Part shown: positions 11,490-22,031 of the stretch, one piece after another
How positions within the stretch are numbered: position 1 is the stretch's first letter
How the letters are laid out: every line of letters begins with the position of its first letter
Origin: Camellia lanceoleosa
Lineage: Eukaryota > Streptophyta > Magnoliopsida > Ericales > Theaceae
Direction of reading: 5' to 3'
NCBI GenBank assembly: GCA_025200525.1
Contig: CM045761.1
Coordinates: forward strand, 60,289,438 to 60,353,437
Length of the DNA: 64,000 nt
Made by a program: the position numbers and the translations under genes
Notes under the pieces: model-generated
What the model was told of the DNA's origin: nothing
Databases searched by the model: none
The model's input: the letters and a program-made list of their open reading frames with translations, nothing else

Positions 11490-12099
11490 TCTCTCTTTCC
11501 TATGAATTGTGAGAGAAGGGTGTGCAAGAGTGAAAATCGTGGAGATTGATGAGGGGAGATCTGATGAGGGGATTTACCTATCCTGGAAAGAAAATAGGGA
11601 ATTTTGAGAGGGAAATTTCCCCGCTTTAGAGGCAGATCACCAAAAAAAACAAACCAAAAAAAAAACCCAAAATAATTTTTAGATTTGTTTTTTTGAGAAA
11701 ATTAAAATTAATTTGAGAGCAATATAAATCGAAAACATCTTTTTAGAATTTTAAAAATTATTTATGACCTAAAAGATAAAATTATACAAAAATAATAAAT
11801 ATTTTTGAAATTTTCACCCAAATTTTCTTTAGTTTTTTAGAAAAAAAAATAAATTTTGAAACTAGTTTTTGAAAATAAAACCAAATATATTGAAATTGAT
11901 AATCTAACCACATTATTTGGAAGAGTTTAAATTACCTCAAATTAGCATTCTGAACTTAAGAGTGTGTTTAGACTTAATAAGTTCATTTTGTGATCTAGTT
12001 CAATGATCACTTTAATTTTACAATTCAATAACTAGAATATTTAAAACTTTCAAAAGTTATAATAAAAACACAAATCACTAAATCACCTCGTTTCACTAA

Positions 12100-12436
12100 T
12101 TAAACTTTTACCAACGAATAGTGTTATCGTCGCTAAATATTTAACTCTTTGCCCACGCCAACTTGTCGTCGCCAACAGTAAGCATACTAATAACAACGCT
12201 CATTGTGTTGCTAAAAAATAAGACTTGTAGCTAAAATTTAAGAAATTTTGGCGCCAACCAATATTTTTGGCGCCTAGTCAATGTTATGTTTTTTTAGCGA
12301 CGATAATAAATTGCGTTGGTAAAGGTCTACTTTTCCCAACGAAATTGATCACTGTGTCGCCAAAAATATACTTTTGGCTACGAAAAATTGACGTTGTCGC
12401 CAAAAGTAGTCGCCAAAAGTGCAATTTCTTGTAGTG
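12100..12436. repeat. CACTA-1 right subterminal repeats
   Basis: Dense TCGCCAAAAGT, GTTGGTAAAG and CGACGATAA motifs end in the terminal inverted repeat at 12420-12436. Confidence 0.75.
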
Positions 12437-12439
12437 AGT

Positions 12440-12652
12440 ATACCTGTGTAATTCCTTTAAATCTTCTTAGTGGATTGTTCTTGTGGCTGTTGCTCGTGGT
12501 TTTTTTATCACAATTGGAGGTGTCCAATTGTGGTTTTTTCACGTAAAATTGTTGTGTCTCTTTGTCTTTATTGTTTGATAGAGATTGTTATATTCTGCTT
12601 AAAATTGATACATAATCACAAATCAACATCTAGGAGGTTTCTAGATTTTTCA
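12440..12652 (+). repeat. Left LTR, second part (gag-only element)
   Basis: It resumes exactly where the left LTR was broken, matching the right LTR from ATACATGTG onward, and ends TTTTTCA. The two parts total about 746 bp, against 745 bp for the right LTR. Confidence 0.9.
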
Positions 12653-12654
12653 AT

Positions 12655-12669
12655 TGGTATCAGAGTGGG
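12655..12669 (+). promoter_or_regulatory. tRNA primer-binding site
   Basis: TGGTATCAGAGTGGG begins 3 bp after the LTR. It matches the 3' end complement of initiator methionine tRNA (TGGTATCAGAGC), the usual primer of plant Copia elements. Confidence 0.85.
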
Positions 12670-12754
12670 TCGTTCTATTTTTAAAAAAAAAATTCTTTTA
12701 GAACGAGATCTTATTTGATTTGTGATAATAGATTCAATTCGTGAGGGAAATTCT

Positions 12755-13420
12755 ATGGTTCGACCACCCCTACTTGACAGATTCAATTATTCTTTTTGGA
12801 AAGCTCGGATGAGATCTTTTTTAAAATCTATTGGTGAAAAAGTTTGGCAATCCGTCATGAATGAGTGGACTGAACCAACAATTACTATTGATGGAATAAC
12901 TTTCCCCAAACCAATTGATAAGTGGGACACAATTGATTATCAAAATAGTAGCTGGAATAATAAAGCTATCAATTCTCTCTTTTGCGCTGTCACACCTGAA
13001 GAGTTTAGTCGGATTTGCAATTGTGAAGTCGCAAAAGAGGCTTGGGATATTTTATAAACTATTCATGAGGGCACTCCTTCTGTTAAACGCTCAAAACTTC
13101 AAAGGCTCACATCCAGTTTCGAAAACCTTTCTATGAAAGATAGTGAGACCTTTGATGAATTTTATACGAAGTTGATTGACATTGTTAATTCTAGCTTCAA
13201 TTTAGGTGAAAAAATACCAGAATCCAAAGTTGTGGGAAAAATTTTGAGATCCTTGCCCGATCGGTTCCAACCAAAAGTTATGGCAATTGAGGAGGCTCAA
13301 GACGTTGACACCCTCAAGCTGGATCAGTTGGTTGGAAATCTCCAAACTTATGAGGCACATAGAAATTTCAAAAAGAAACAAAAAGATTTTGCTTTTAGTA
13401 GTACTCATAAAGTGGTATAG
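12755..13420 (+). pseudogene. Gag N-terminal region of the gag-only element
   Basis: The most likely start is the ATG at 12755 (MVRPPLLDRFNY). The frame continues past a TAA at 13055-13057 (a likely CAA glutamine codon) to a TAG at 13418-13420. Motifs FNYSFWKARMRSFLKS, then AWDIL and ETFDEFYTKLIDIVN, are those of Copia-type Gag (DUF4219/UBN2), which forms the virus-like particle. At least two stops and a later frame change mean it no longer makes full-length Gag. Confidence 0.8.
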
Positions 13421-13466
13421 GATTCTGATGAGGATTGTGAGATAGATTCCAAGATTATGGCTGCTT

Positions 13467-14660
13467 TTGTTAAACAATTTAAAAAATCCTTTTTTGAAAA
13501 AGAATCCTAATCTTTTAGAATCTACTCATACTCATAAATCTAAAGGCAAAGATAAACTCAAAATTAGTCCTATAGCCAAGAAGGAGAAAGGAAAGATACA
13601 AGAGAACTCTGAAAGTGTCCAATGCTATGAATGCCAAGGATTTGGCCACTTTGCTTCAGAATGCCCCACTCATTTGAGGAAGAAAAAAGCCCTCGCCATC
13701 ACTTGGGATGATGAATCAGAATCTGATGAAGATGACAGTGACAACGAAGATCAAGGCGAAAAGGGACATAAGCAATTCCTTGCTTTCATAGTGGCTTCTG
13801 AAACTGAAGGACAAACAGAGTCTCCGAAAATGTCAGTTGAGAATACCACTGATGATGAGTCCTCAGAGAGTGATCATGAAGAGCTTGAGCAAGCTTATGA
13901 AAAATTGTATAAGCAGGCTCTTAACTTATTCAAGTTAAATGACAAACTCACAAAAAAACTCAAAGTATGTGAAAGTGAGAATGTCAAACTTAAGGAGAAG
14001 ATTTCCGAGGGTAGGATTAATGCCATCAAGATAACGAATGATCGACAAGTTCTTTGTGCAAAACTGTTGACTCGTGAGACAGAGAGGAATGAGCTACAGG
14101 AAACCCATGCCATGTATGAAGAAAAGATTGAATCTCTCGAGATGTCACAAGTTGCTTTGGAAGAACTAATGATCAAGAAAGAGGAAGAGCTAAAGTGTGC
14201 TATGGTTACCATTGGTCTTTGGAACAAAGGATCAAAGACTTTGGAGGATATCATTGGGTCTCAACAAATCTATTCTGACAAGAGTGGTATTGGCTTTGGA
14301 GGTAAGAAAGAGCAACAACAGAGTGCATCCACATCTCATGATACAAGAACTCAAGGAAAATGAGGACAAAAGATTCAACATGAGGATAGACTTCTCAAAC
14401 TTCTTAGAGTTGGTAAGGTAAAAGAAAAGAAGATACACCCTATTTTTATTTGTCATCATTGTGGTATGCATGGTCATATTCGCCCTTATTGTTATAAGTT
14501 ACATGGGAGAGTGCCTCAAAAGGGTAGAAATTTGACTTACATGTCTAGGAATACCAAGATTCATGAGGGTGTTCACAACGCCACGACTCTTACCAAGTCC
14601 GCTAGACCTGATTTTGTTAAGACCAAAAAGATTTGGGTGAGAAAACTTGACTTGTGTTAA
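13467..14660 (+). pseudogene. Gag C-terminal region: zinc knuckle, coiled coil, second knuckle
   Basis: It continues Gag in a shifted frame (shift near 13490). A CCHC knuckle, CYECQGFGHFASEC, at about 13620-13665 is followed by an acidic stretch rich in Asp, Glu and Ser, then a long heptad-rich helix (about 13870-14200). After a TGA at 14361-14363 the same frame continues to a second Cys/His motif, CHHCGMHGHIRPYCYKLHG, near 14452-14508, and stops at 14658-14660. The second motif normally sits close to the start of protease in SIRE-like polyproteins, but no protease follows here. The pol deletion therefore starts just downstream. Confidence 0.7.
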
Positions 14661-16218
14661 TGTGTTTACTCTGTTTAGTTTTTTGGGTCTTTGTATGTTT
14701 TTTTTTTTAATGAGAAAAAAATGTGTGCATGTTTGTTTTTTATCTTACTTTGGTTAAAAAAAAAAAAAATCCAAAAAGATTTTCTTAGTATGGTTTTGCA
14801 AGCTTGAAATTTTTGAGTGGTCCTTGGTGCATATTGGAATTGATGAGAATATCCATTACATGTTAATATGTGTGTGCTTTCTATGGTCCTTACTCATTTT
14901 GGAGTGTGTGTTCTTTGATTAGTATGTCTCATTTTGTACACACTCTTGGATTAGCAAATATTGGAGTCTTCCGCTTTAGTGTTTTTTTTTTTTTTTTTTT
15001 TATGGACTTCTGGCATTGTATCTTTTGCTTTTCTAGAAGAATTGACCTATACTAGCATATCATGGGTGATGTTGAGTCTCTTAACCACCTTCCATCTTTT
15101 TGCATCTCCACGGCTTTCCTCTCTATTTTTTGTAGTCCAGACATGAGGAAAAGGCTATCTCAGAGTCACCAACCAGGCCATCCTTATTATATCTATGCTT
15201 CTTTGGTTCGGTTGCCATACTCTTGAGCGTGTCAGCCGCCAATGAATGTGCAAAAGAAAGAAAAAAAAAATGTGCAAAAGAAAGAAAGGGAAAAAAAAAT
15301 GTGCAAAAGAAAGAAAGAAAAAAAATGTGCAAAAAAGAAAAGAAAAGAAAAAGATGTGAAAAAAAAGGGAAAAATAAAGGATTCATTGATTGAGGGGGGA
15401 GCCTCCGTCTTTACTCACCAAATATCCCTTGATTGATAGTGGTTTGACTTTCCTTAGTTGTGTTTAGATTCTCTTGTCGGAGGTTCAGCTATCAGATCAC
15501 TACTAGGATTTGAATCTCGTGTTTGTCGAACTCCAAGAGTCACACACACACTTTTATCATGGGATCTATTCTTTCATGAGGAATCTTCTACAGACTGTGC
15601 ACATTGTGTTTTCAAGTAATTGTACTTCTTGGATAGTCTTGTGTGTTTTAAGGTACAAATCTGGAATTCCTTACTTGCTCCACCATATTATTTTTGTCAG
15701 TTTTCTTTCTGTTCATTTTTTTTTTTCAGTATTTGTGGTTGCTTTAAGTGAGGGGGAGTTTGGTTAATTGTTATCATATCATTGCTTGTGTGGGTTTTGA
15801 TCTTGATTTTGTTATTTGAGATTCATTTGTCAATTCGTGACAAACAGGGAGAGAAATTTGTTTTTCATGTATTCATGTCATGTGTCGGGTGCATATGTCT
15901 TAGTTTTCAGGTTTTCATGCTACATGTTCTTAAAATCTCCAAGTTGCATCTATTCATGTTTTTCATCTCATACTTCAAGATAATCTAGCCATATGTTTAT
16001 TGCTTTTTCATATACTCTTGTGGGACTAATAGTTGTTTTGGAGATTGTGGCACTAATAGTTGTTTTGCAGATCATGACCTTGAGAAATAAGTTTGTAAAG
16101 AGATTTGGTTATAAGTGCTGGTTCCTAGTTGGTGGTGTTGTTCTTGTTTTGATTGGAAAATTGTTTTAGTGTTTTTGTTAAAAAAACTGTTGTAGCATGG
16201 TTTTCTCCAGGATTTGAC
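14661..16218. other. Internal non-coding region of the gag-only element
   Basis: No pol sequence is present. It contains a T run near 14983-15001, a purine-rich repeat (15239-15375) and T-rich DNA up to the polypurine tract. Small open frames here have no recognisable domains. Confidence 0.6.
15239..15375 (+). repeat. Purine-rich microsatellite
   Basis: Four degenerate units of AATGTGCAAAAGAAAGAAAA. The lysine-rich 64-codon frame over it is a by-product. Confidence 0.75.
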
Positions 16219-16230
16219 AAAGGGGGAGAT
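16219..16230 (+). promoter_or_regulatory. Polypurine tract
   Basis: AAAGGGGGAGAT lies immediately before the right LTR and is the typical Copia plus-strand primer. Confidence 0.85.
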
Positions 16231-16975
16231 TGTTAGGATTCTTTGTTGTCAAATTCCATGGATCAAACCCAAGGTTGTAATTTTTTAAATTCACATGTTG
16301 GGTCAAACTAGGATTACTTTGAATTTCTCTAAGAAGTTGATTTTCTTCCAAAATTAGGATTATTTTGGAGTCTTTTAAGAAGTTGGTTTTCTTCCAAAAA
16401 TAGGATTACTTTGGATTTTCTATAAGTAGTTGGTTTTCTTCCAAAACTAGATGATTCATTAATTTTTCCTTCAGATCTTCTTTGTGGTTCTTAAGGTTTA
16501 TATCTGGGGATATTTTGTTAGTTTCTTTGATGTTTTTATTGAGTATTCAACTCATGGTTTAAAAAAAAGTACATCAAAGGTTTTGTTTGTTAAACAAAAG
16601 AGAGAGTTGTTCTTCAGTGGATTCTGAAAAATTCGAGCCTGAAGCTTCAGTGGATTCTGGAGTGGCTCATCAGAAAGACAATTCTGTGGTGAAGATGGGG
16701 TTTGAAGAGGCACATAGAAGTTGGTTCAATTAGGCGTTGTGGATTCACTAGATAATTGAGAGTATACATGTGTAATTCCTTTAAATCTTCTTAATGGATT
16801 GTTCTTGTAGCGGTTGCCCGTGATTTTTTTATCACAATTGGAGGTGTTCAATTGTGATTTTTTCACGTAAAATCGTTGTGTCTCTTTGTCTTGATTGTTT
16901 GATTGAGATTGTTATATTCTGCTTAAAATTAATACATAATTACAAATCAACATTTAGGATGTTCTAGATTTTTCA
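16231..16975 (+). repeat. Right LTR of the gag-only element
   Basis: 745 bp, TGTTAGG...TTTTTCA, followed by TSD AACTA. It is uninterrupted and so shows the pre-insertion site of CACTA-1 (GAGAGTATAC). Confidence 0.93.
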
Positions 16976-16980
16976 AACTA

Positions 16981-19900
16981 CTAAAATTTATTGATAATTT
17001 ACCCCAAATATTTATTCCGAACTAAGAGTTTGTTTCAATTTTTACATGTGGTTCAATCTGAATTGTTGGTGAGTATTGAATTATTAATCATAAACTCATT
17101 TAAAAGTTTAAACTGTTAGAGAAAACATGCCCCTCCAATGCGGTTGCCAGACTTCATTGATAATAGACCAAACATGTATGAATATTTTTATGGAGTAGAC
17201 AGTAATATTTGAAACACATAATTTATTGTCAGCTTTTAAAAAAGAAAAAAAAAAAATCACATACACTAGTCATTCACTTTTTTTATAAAATTAATATATA
17301 TATATATTGAATGTATTAAGTTTTTTTATCTCATTAAAAAATTTAAAACTTAAAAAATTATTAAAAACAAAACTCCAAATAAGACCTTGATATCCAAAAA
17401 TACGTGAGATCCCCAGTAAAAGCTATCCTCAGTGACCGTCCAGTGCCACATGGCACTATCGGATTGAAGAAACAAAAAATTGGCCAATGAAAAAAGCCCA
17501 CGTCACTGGGGTCAACCCTCATTGGGAGTGTGTAGCGAGGTTGCTTAATATCTGTGCTTAAATGATTGATAAATTAGAAATAGCTGTTCACGTGTAAGCT
17601 TGAGCCAATCATGTGAAGTTGTTTTGCGGGGCTGCATCTTCTTCATCTACGCACAACTCGACACGCGTGTACTTTTTTCACGTCCTCTTGCATGCATGGT
17701 TGTATCGTACGGTGGTACATCAATCATTTTTATGAATATTGTTATTTAGATTTAAAAATTATATCAATTTTTTAGATTTAATGATATATTAAAAAATAAT
17801 TGATTGATAATTAAATATTTTTTAATTATTAATCGAACATTTTCTTAACACATTACTGAATCTAGAAAATGAATATAAAAGGTAAACTTATATATTATTT
17901 TTCTTTTTTTATTATTAATGTATTTTCCTACTTAATTTATTGATCCCTCTATTTCATGATCTGTCATACAAATATCTACATTAATCAATTCTTATTTTAA
18001 ATTAAAAATAATTAAAGGAAGCCTCCACACTTATAATGACATTTGCAATTATAAATCATTAATTTTAAATTTTGTTTAAGTTGTTTGGCATATAGCTAAA
18101 AAAGTCATTTTTTAAAACTTTTTATTTTTTATTTTTTATTTCAAAATTATGACAATTTTTTTTTTTTAAAGATTCTTCTTATGTAGAAAATTTTAAAATA
18201 TATATATATATAAGTTGACTAAAAATTAAAAAAGCTAGCTTCTTTTTTTTTTTTTTTTGGGGGGGGGGGGGGTCCTTTCTAGATTGTTTTTCAAATTTTT
18301 AAATTTTTTTAAAACTAGAATTCATAATGTATCGTTTTGAAAATTTTTAAAAGAAGTTATCTTTAAAAAAAAAAAGCTAACAAAAAATCACTAAGAAACT
18401 AACACCAAACACCCACTAAGTGACACGTTATACATAAACGGATTTCTCACCATATGTTGTTATTAGACACAACTCACATTAATAAATTTATATATAACTC
18501 ATATTTTGAGTTTTGTGTTAAGAAAATCAAGTAAAAAACTTGTTTATGTATAGATTTTGTATTTATTGTGTCGCAACATTTAAAAAACAAAAAAACAAAA
18601 CAAAACGAAATAAAACAAAACAAAAACCTTGTTTATGTATAGATTTTCTTTATACACAATTTAATTGAGAAATTTAAGTAATTGATATCCTGCTAGATCT
18701 AAATCACCCAAAAGGTATGAAACTTTAAGCTTTCTATTTCTTCAAAAAAGTATTATACTAATATATAAATCATAATTTTTCATGTGTAAAGATAGAGAAC
18801 GAAAGGTAAAATAAGATAATATTTAAATCTTGTAAAACACTTAGAGGGTGCAGACTTATATAATTTGAAGATCATTAAAATACTAGTGTGGTAAGATTTT
18901 TTTTTTGAAATCGTACGTAGGTTTAACAAATTTTTATCATGATTAAGGTATTTTAGATTTAAAAAATGATATATAAGTCTACTTTCTACACCTATTTTCT
19001 AAGCGTAATAATGTATAAGTGATATGATTGGTTAATAATTAGAAAATATATGAGAGAGGGTGTTATTTTTAATATCCTAATTGATTAATTTAAAATTAGA
19101 TCTAATTTTTTTTATCTTCAATAGCAATGCTCTTTAGTTTTATATTTGATTAAAGGAATGCTTCATTATATACCTCAAACATGAAGTCTCACTCAAATAA
19201 AACATATTCTTATTACAAAGAAGCTCGCTCCTCTTTTGTTTTGGTTTCTTTAGTGTTATCTGTTGTTCTTTTTTTGTGTACGTCTTTCGTTTCTCTGTTC
19301 TGTTGGTTTCTCACCAACTGGCGCTTGGAGCTTTGTTTTAGCTCCAAGCTCCTCACTCCTCTTTATTGATGCATTGTATCACTTTTTGTATATTTCCATC
19401 AATAAAAATTGCTCGCTCATAGTGGGAGAGCAATTCCAAACACATATAATAGGAATTAAATTGTGAATTGGTACGCCTAATCTCTTAGCGAGATGTAAGA
19501 ATTCTTGACAACAAACTAATTATTCCTAATGGTTTAAAGTCATAATTGTTGATGGGGTCCACAAACTATATACAGGAGGGATTTTCAAAACATTACGGGA
19601 CCATGGTCACCTAAGTCAGTACTCCGTCCCTACTTGTTAACATATATAAATATAAAATAGTGCACAAATGTTTGGTGAAAATTTTAAATACGTCAATTTA
19701 TTTCATTTTCAATTCATTTTCGTCAAGAAAAGTTGAGATGGAGGGACTTTTGCTAACTGGGCTTAAGGCTTATCTAACCACTTTGATTCAAATGTGTTTT
19801 TAGGTCTATTTTCACATTTTTGTGATTGATTTTGACACATGCATGGATTACGATTCGTTTTTGTTTTTTCCTCTTTAAAAAATGTATACGTAACATTTGT

Positions 19901-20188
19901 TTTTTGTTTTTCTTTGTAGAGCATGTATTTGTATTTATTTGAAAAAAAGAAATAGATTATGAAGTCACAATCATGTTGTTATCTAAACTATGACAATGGG
20001 TTTTTTTCAAACTTTGGTTGAAAATTATGATTCTTTTTCCACTTAAAAATCCAAAATGCCAAGAGAGACAATTAAGGTTTTTTTTGTATTTGCAATTTTG
20101 TTGGAAGCTTGGAGTAGCCATGTCAAACTTTTTAGCATTCCAGCTGTCTTTTTTTTTTTCTTTTCTTTAACATGGTTTGTGAGCAGAC
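16981..20188. other. Non-coding AT-rich stretch
   Basis: I see no gene, RNA gene or bounded element. A run of 17 T followed by 14 G lies at about 18243-18273. A short patch of normal composition at about 17400-17700 carries ACGTG-type motifs but no reading frame. Two overlapping 60-70-codon frames near 19181-19466 have no domain. Confidence 0.55.
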
Positions 20189-21307
20189 TGTTGGAAAATG
20201 GTTAATATAGGCATATTTTAGGCCGGTTTTGAGTCCAAAATTGAGTGAGTCTCAAACATTTTTTGGGGTGGGTCCAAAGAGATGAAGTGTTCCTTGCCGC
20301 GTGGCAAGTCACACGGTGAAGACAGTTCGTCAAAACCATTTATGAGTGAATGGGAATATGACGTCGTTTTCGGGTTCGTGGAATAGGAAATTAGAGGAAA
20401 TAAATGTGGGTTTCTTTGGAAAGGGTTGTCCCACATTGAAATTTTAAAAGAGTTTATTTATGTTTATAAGCTCTAGCCTACAATACTTGGGTTGGACCGC
20501 AAGGGGCACCCTAAATTTGTAGAAGGGAGGAGTTATGGACAAAGTGAACCTTAGTCCAAACCACCACGCGCGCCACCGTCCGTCCGGCCGAGCCGTGCTG
20601 GGCATGGTTGTGGGTCAGGTCAGTTCTTGTATTAATTTTTTGGACACAATTTATTTGAATTTTTTCAAAAAATATTGCGGGAATTTAATTCAAATTTGAA
20701 TTCCAATTTTTGTCTAACTTCTATCCGAAATTCCTCAACAGATTAAAACTGTTTTTTCAGTTAGTTAACGTCGAAGCGCCTAGCGATTCGGGTATAATCA
20801 TCCTCAGTTAATCTGTTGAAACAGTTTGCAAATCTGTTTGAATTTAAACTTATATCTGTTCAATTCAAAACACACCTGTTCAATTCAAAAGGGTACCTGT
20901 TCGGGTTAGCATTTTGTGCCTATAAATACTTGACATTTCCAGTAGTCTAAAGATCCGAAAATCAGTTTGCAAATCCCATCTTTGCTGTCCAGATTTTATT
21001 TTGTGCATTATTCTTCATTTTAGTTTTAGAATAAACATTCAGAGAGTTAGGACACAGGTTTGGTTCGCCGAACAATTTGTTTTGGAGTGCTACTACAAAT
21101 TGATTAAGATCATTATATCTTGGGAGATAGACGCCACTCAACCGTAAGCACCGTAGCGGTGTGAATTTGTCTTAAAGACAGAGTGTTACACACTCGACTT
21201 GGTCTTTGAATTATTTATTCGGTTCTACAAAATAAATACTGTAAGTTTTATTTTATTTTGTTTGAATTGTTTCAATTATTTTATTTTCACAGAAGATTGA
21301 TCCAACA
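20189..21307 (+). repeat. Left LTR, Copia copy A
   Basis: 1119 bp with a TATAAATA box at 20921-20928 and an AATAAA signal near 21031. No canonical TGGTATCAGAGC primer site follows: the next bases are ATCTTAAGACAG, also found after the left LTR of copy B. Confidence 0.9.
20921..20928 (+). promoter_or_regulatory. LTR TATA box, copy A
   Basis: TATAAATA followed about 30 bp downstream by the presumed start of R. It is conserved in the right LTR at 27367-27374. Confidence 0.6.
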
Positions 21308-22031
21308 ATCTTAAGACAGATTCGAATTATTCTGTTTACAAAATTTTTCGTTTGTTTCCTTTTCTCTTTCTTCTTTTAAGAAAATTATTTTCTGTGAATT
21401 TACAAAATAATATTCTAGTTGAAAAAATAAATAGTGATTATATGCTATTTTACAGATAGTAGTAATATACTGTCTATTTTCTTTGACAACTAGTAGTACG
21501 ATACTAGTGTCATTAACAATTCAGAATATATTTTTGTGAAATTTTTTCAGAAATTCATTTTGGGTTTTAGAAATTATTTTCTGAGTTTTCATTACTTAAA
21601 ATTCTGTTTTAGTATTTTAATTATTGAAGTGTTACAGAAATTAATTTTCTGTGTGGAATTAATTTGCTTAAATAAAATTTTATTTTATTTCCAAATTAAT
21701 TGAAAAATAAAAGTTATTTTCTTATTTCTTTTATTTTACAGAATTTAATTTCTGTGTGGAATTAATTTGGTTAAATAAAAATTTATTTTATTTCCAAACT
21801 AATTGAAAAATAAAACTTATTTTCTTATTTTTTTTTATTTTACAGAATTTAATTTCCTGTGTGGAATTAATTTGGTTGAATAAAATTTTATTTTATTTCC
21901 AAATTAATTGGAAAATAAAAGATACATTCTTGTTTCTTTTATTTTTTTATAGAATTTAATTTTGTGAATTTGGTTTAATTTTCTGTGTAGTGTAAATTCT
22001 AATTATAATTTTGTTTTATAAATTAGAATTG
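21308..22031 (+). repeat. Untranslated leader with internal repeats, copy A
   Basis: An AT-rich leader between LTR and gag holds about four degenerate copies of a roughly 90-bp unit (GGAATTAATTTGGTTAAATA ... TTTCTTTTATTTTACAGAA). Copy B has the same leader array. No reading frame is present. Confidence 0.7.

Larger units (their letters stand above)
4241..12436. mobile_element. CACTA-1, non-autonomous En/Spm element with captured genes
   Basis: Both ends start CACTACAAGAAATTGCA, 17 identical bases reading inward. The flanks are the 3-bp duplication AGT (4238-4240 and 12437-12439), and the right LTR of the host element shows the empty site. Subterminal regions at about 4241-4810 and 12100-12436 are dense in short direct and inverted GCGAC/GTCGC-type motifs, which in this superfamily bind transposase. 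No TNP2-type transposase is visible in the 8.2 kb. The interior instead holds minus-strand fragments of at least two, probably three, host genes with intron sequence, a SINE and a 216-bp tandem duplication. Confidence 0.93.
3708..16975 (+). mobile_element. Gag-only (TR-GAG-like) Copia-type LTR element, split by CACTA-1
   Basis: The LTRs start TGTTAGGATTC and end TTTTTCA. Perfect 5-bp duplications AACTA flank the element (3703-3707 and 16976-16980). The internal region carries a tRNA-iMet-type primer site directly after the left LTR and a purine tract directly before the right LTR, so the element had working replication signals. Only a degenerate gag is present. No protease, integrase or reverse transcriptase can be found in 3.6 kb, so it must have been mobilised by a relative, as in TR-GAG elements. 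The gag style suggests a SIRE-like lineage. By eye the LTRs differ at about 30 of 745 positions, so it is older than the Tat element and Copia copy B. Confidence 0.85.

Noticed and set aside
15242..15436. Lysine-rich 64-codon frame
   Set aside because: Translation of a purine microsatellite.
18243..18273. Run of 17 T then 14 G as a regulatory or structural element
   Set aside because: Homopolymer junction with no context. Slippage or an assembly artefact is as likely.
19181..19466. Short frames in the stretch left of Copia copy A
   Set aside because: Overlapping 62- and 67-codon hydrophobic frames with no upstream or downstream gene signals.
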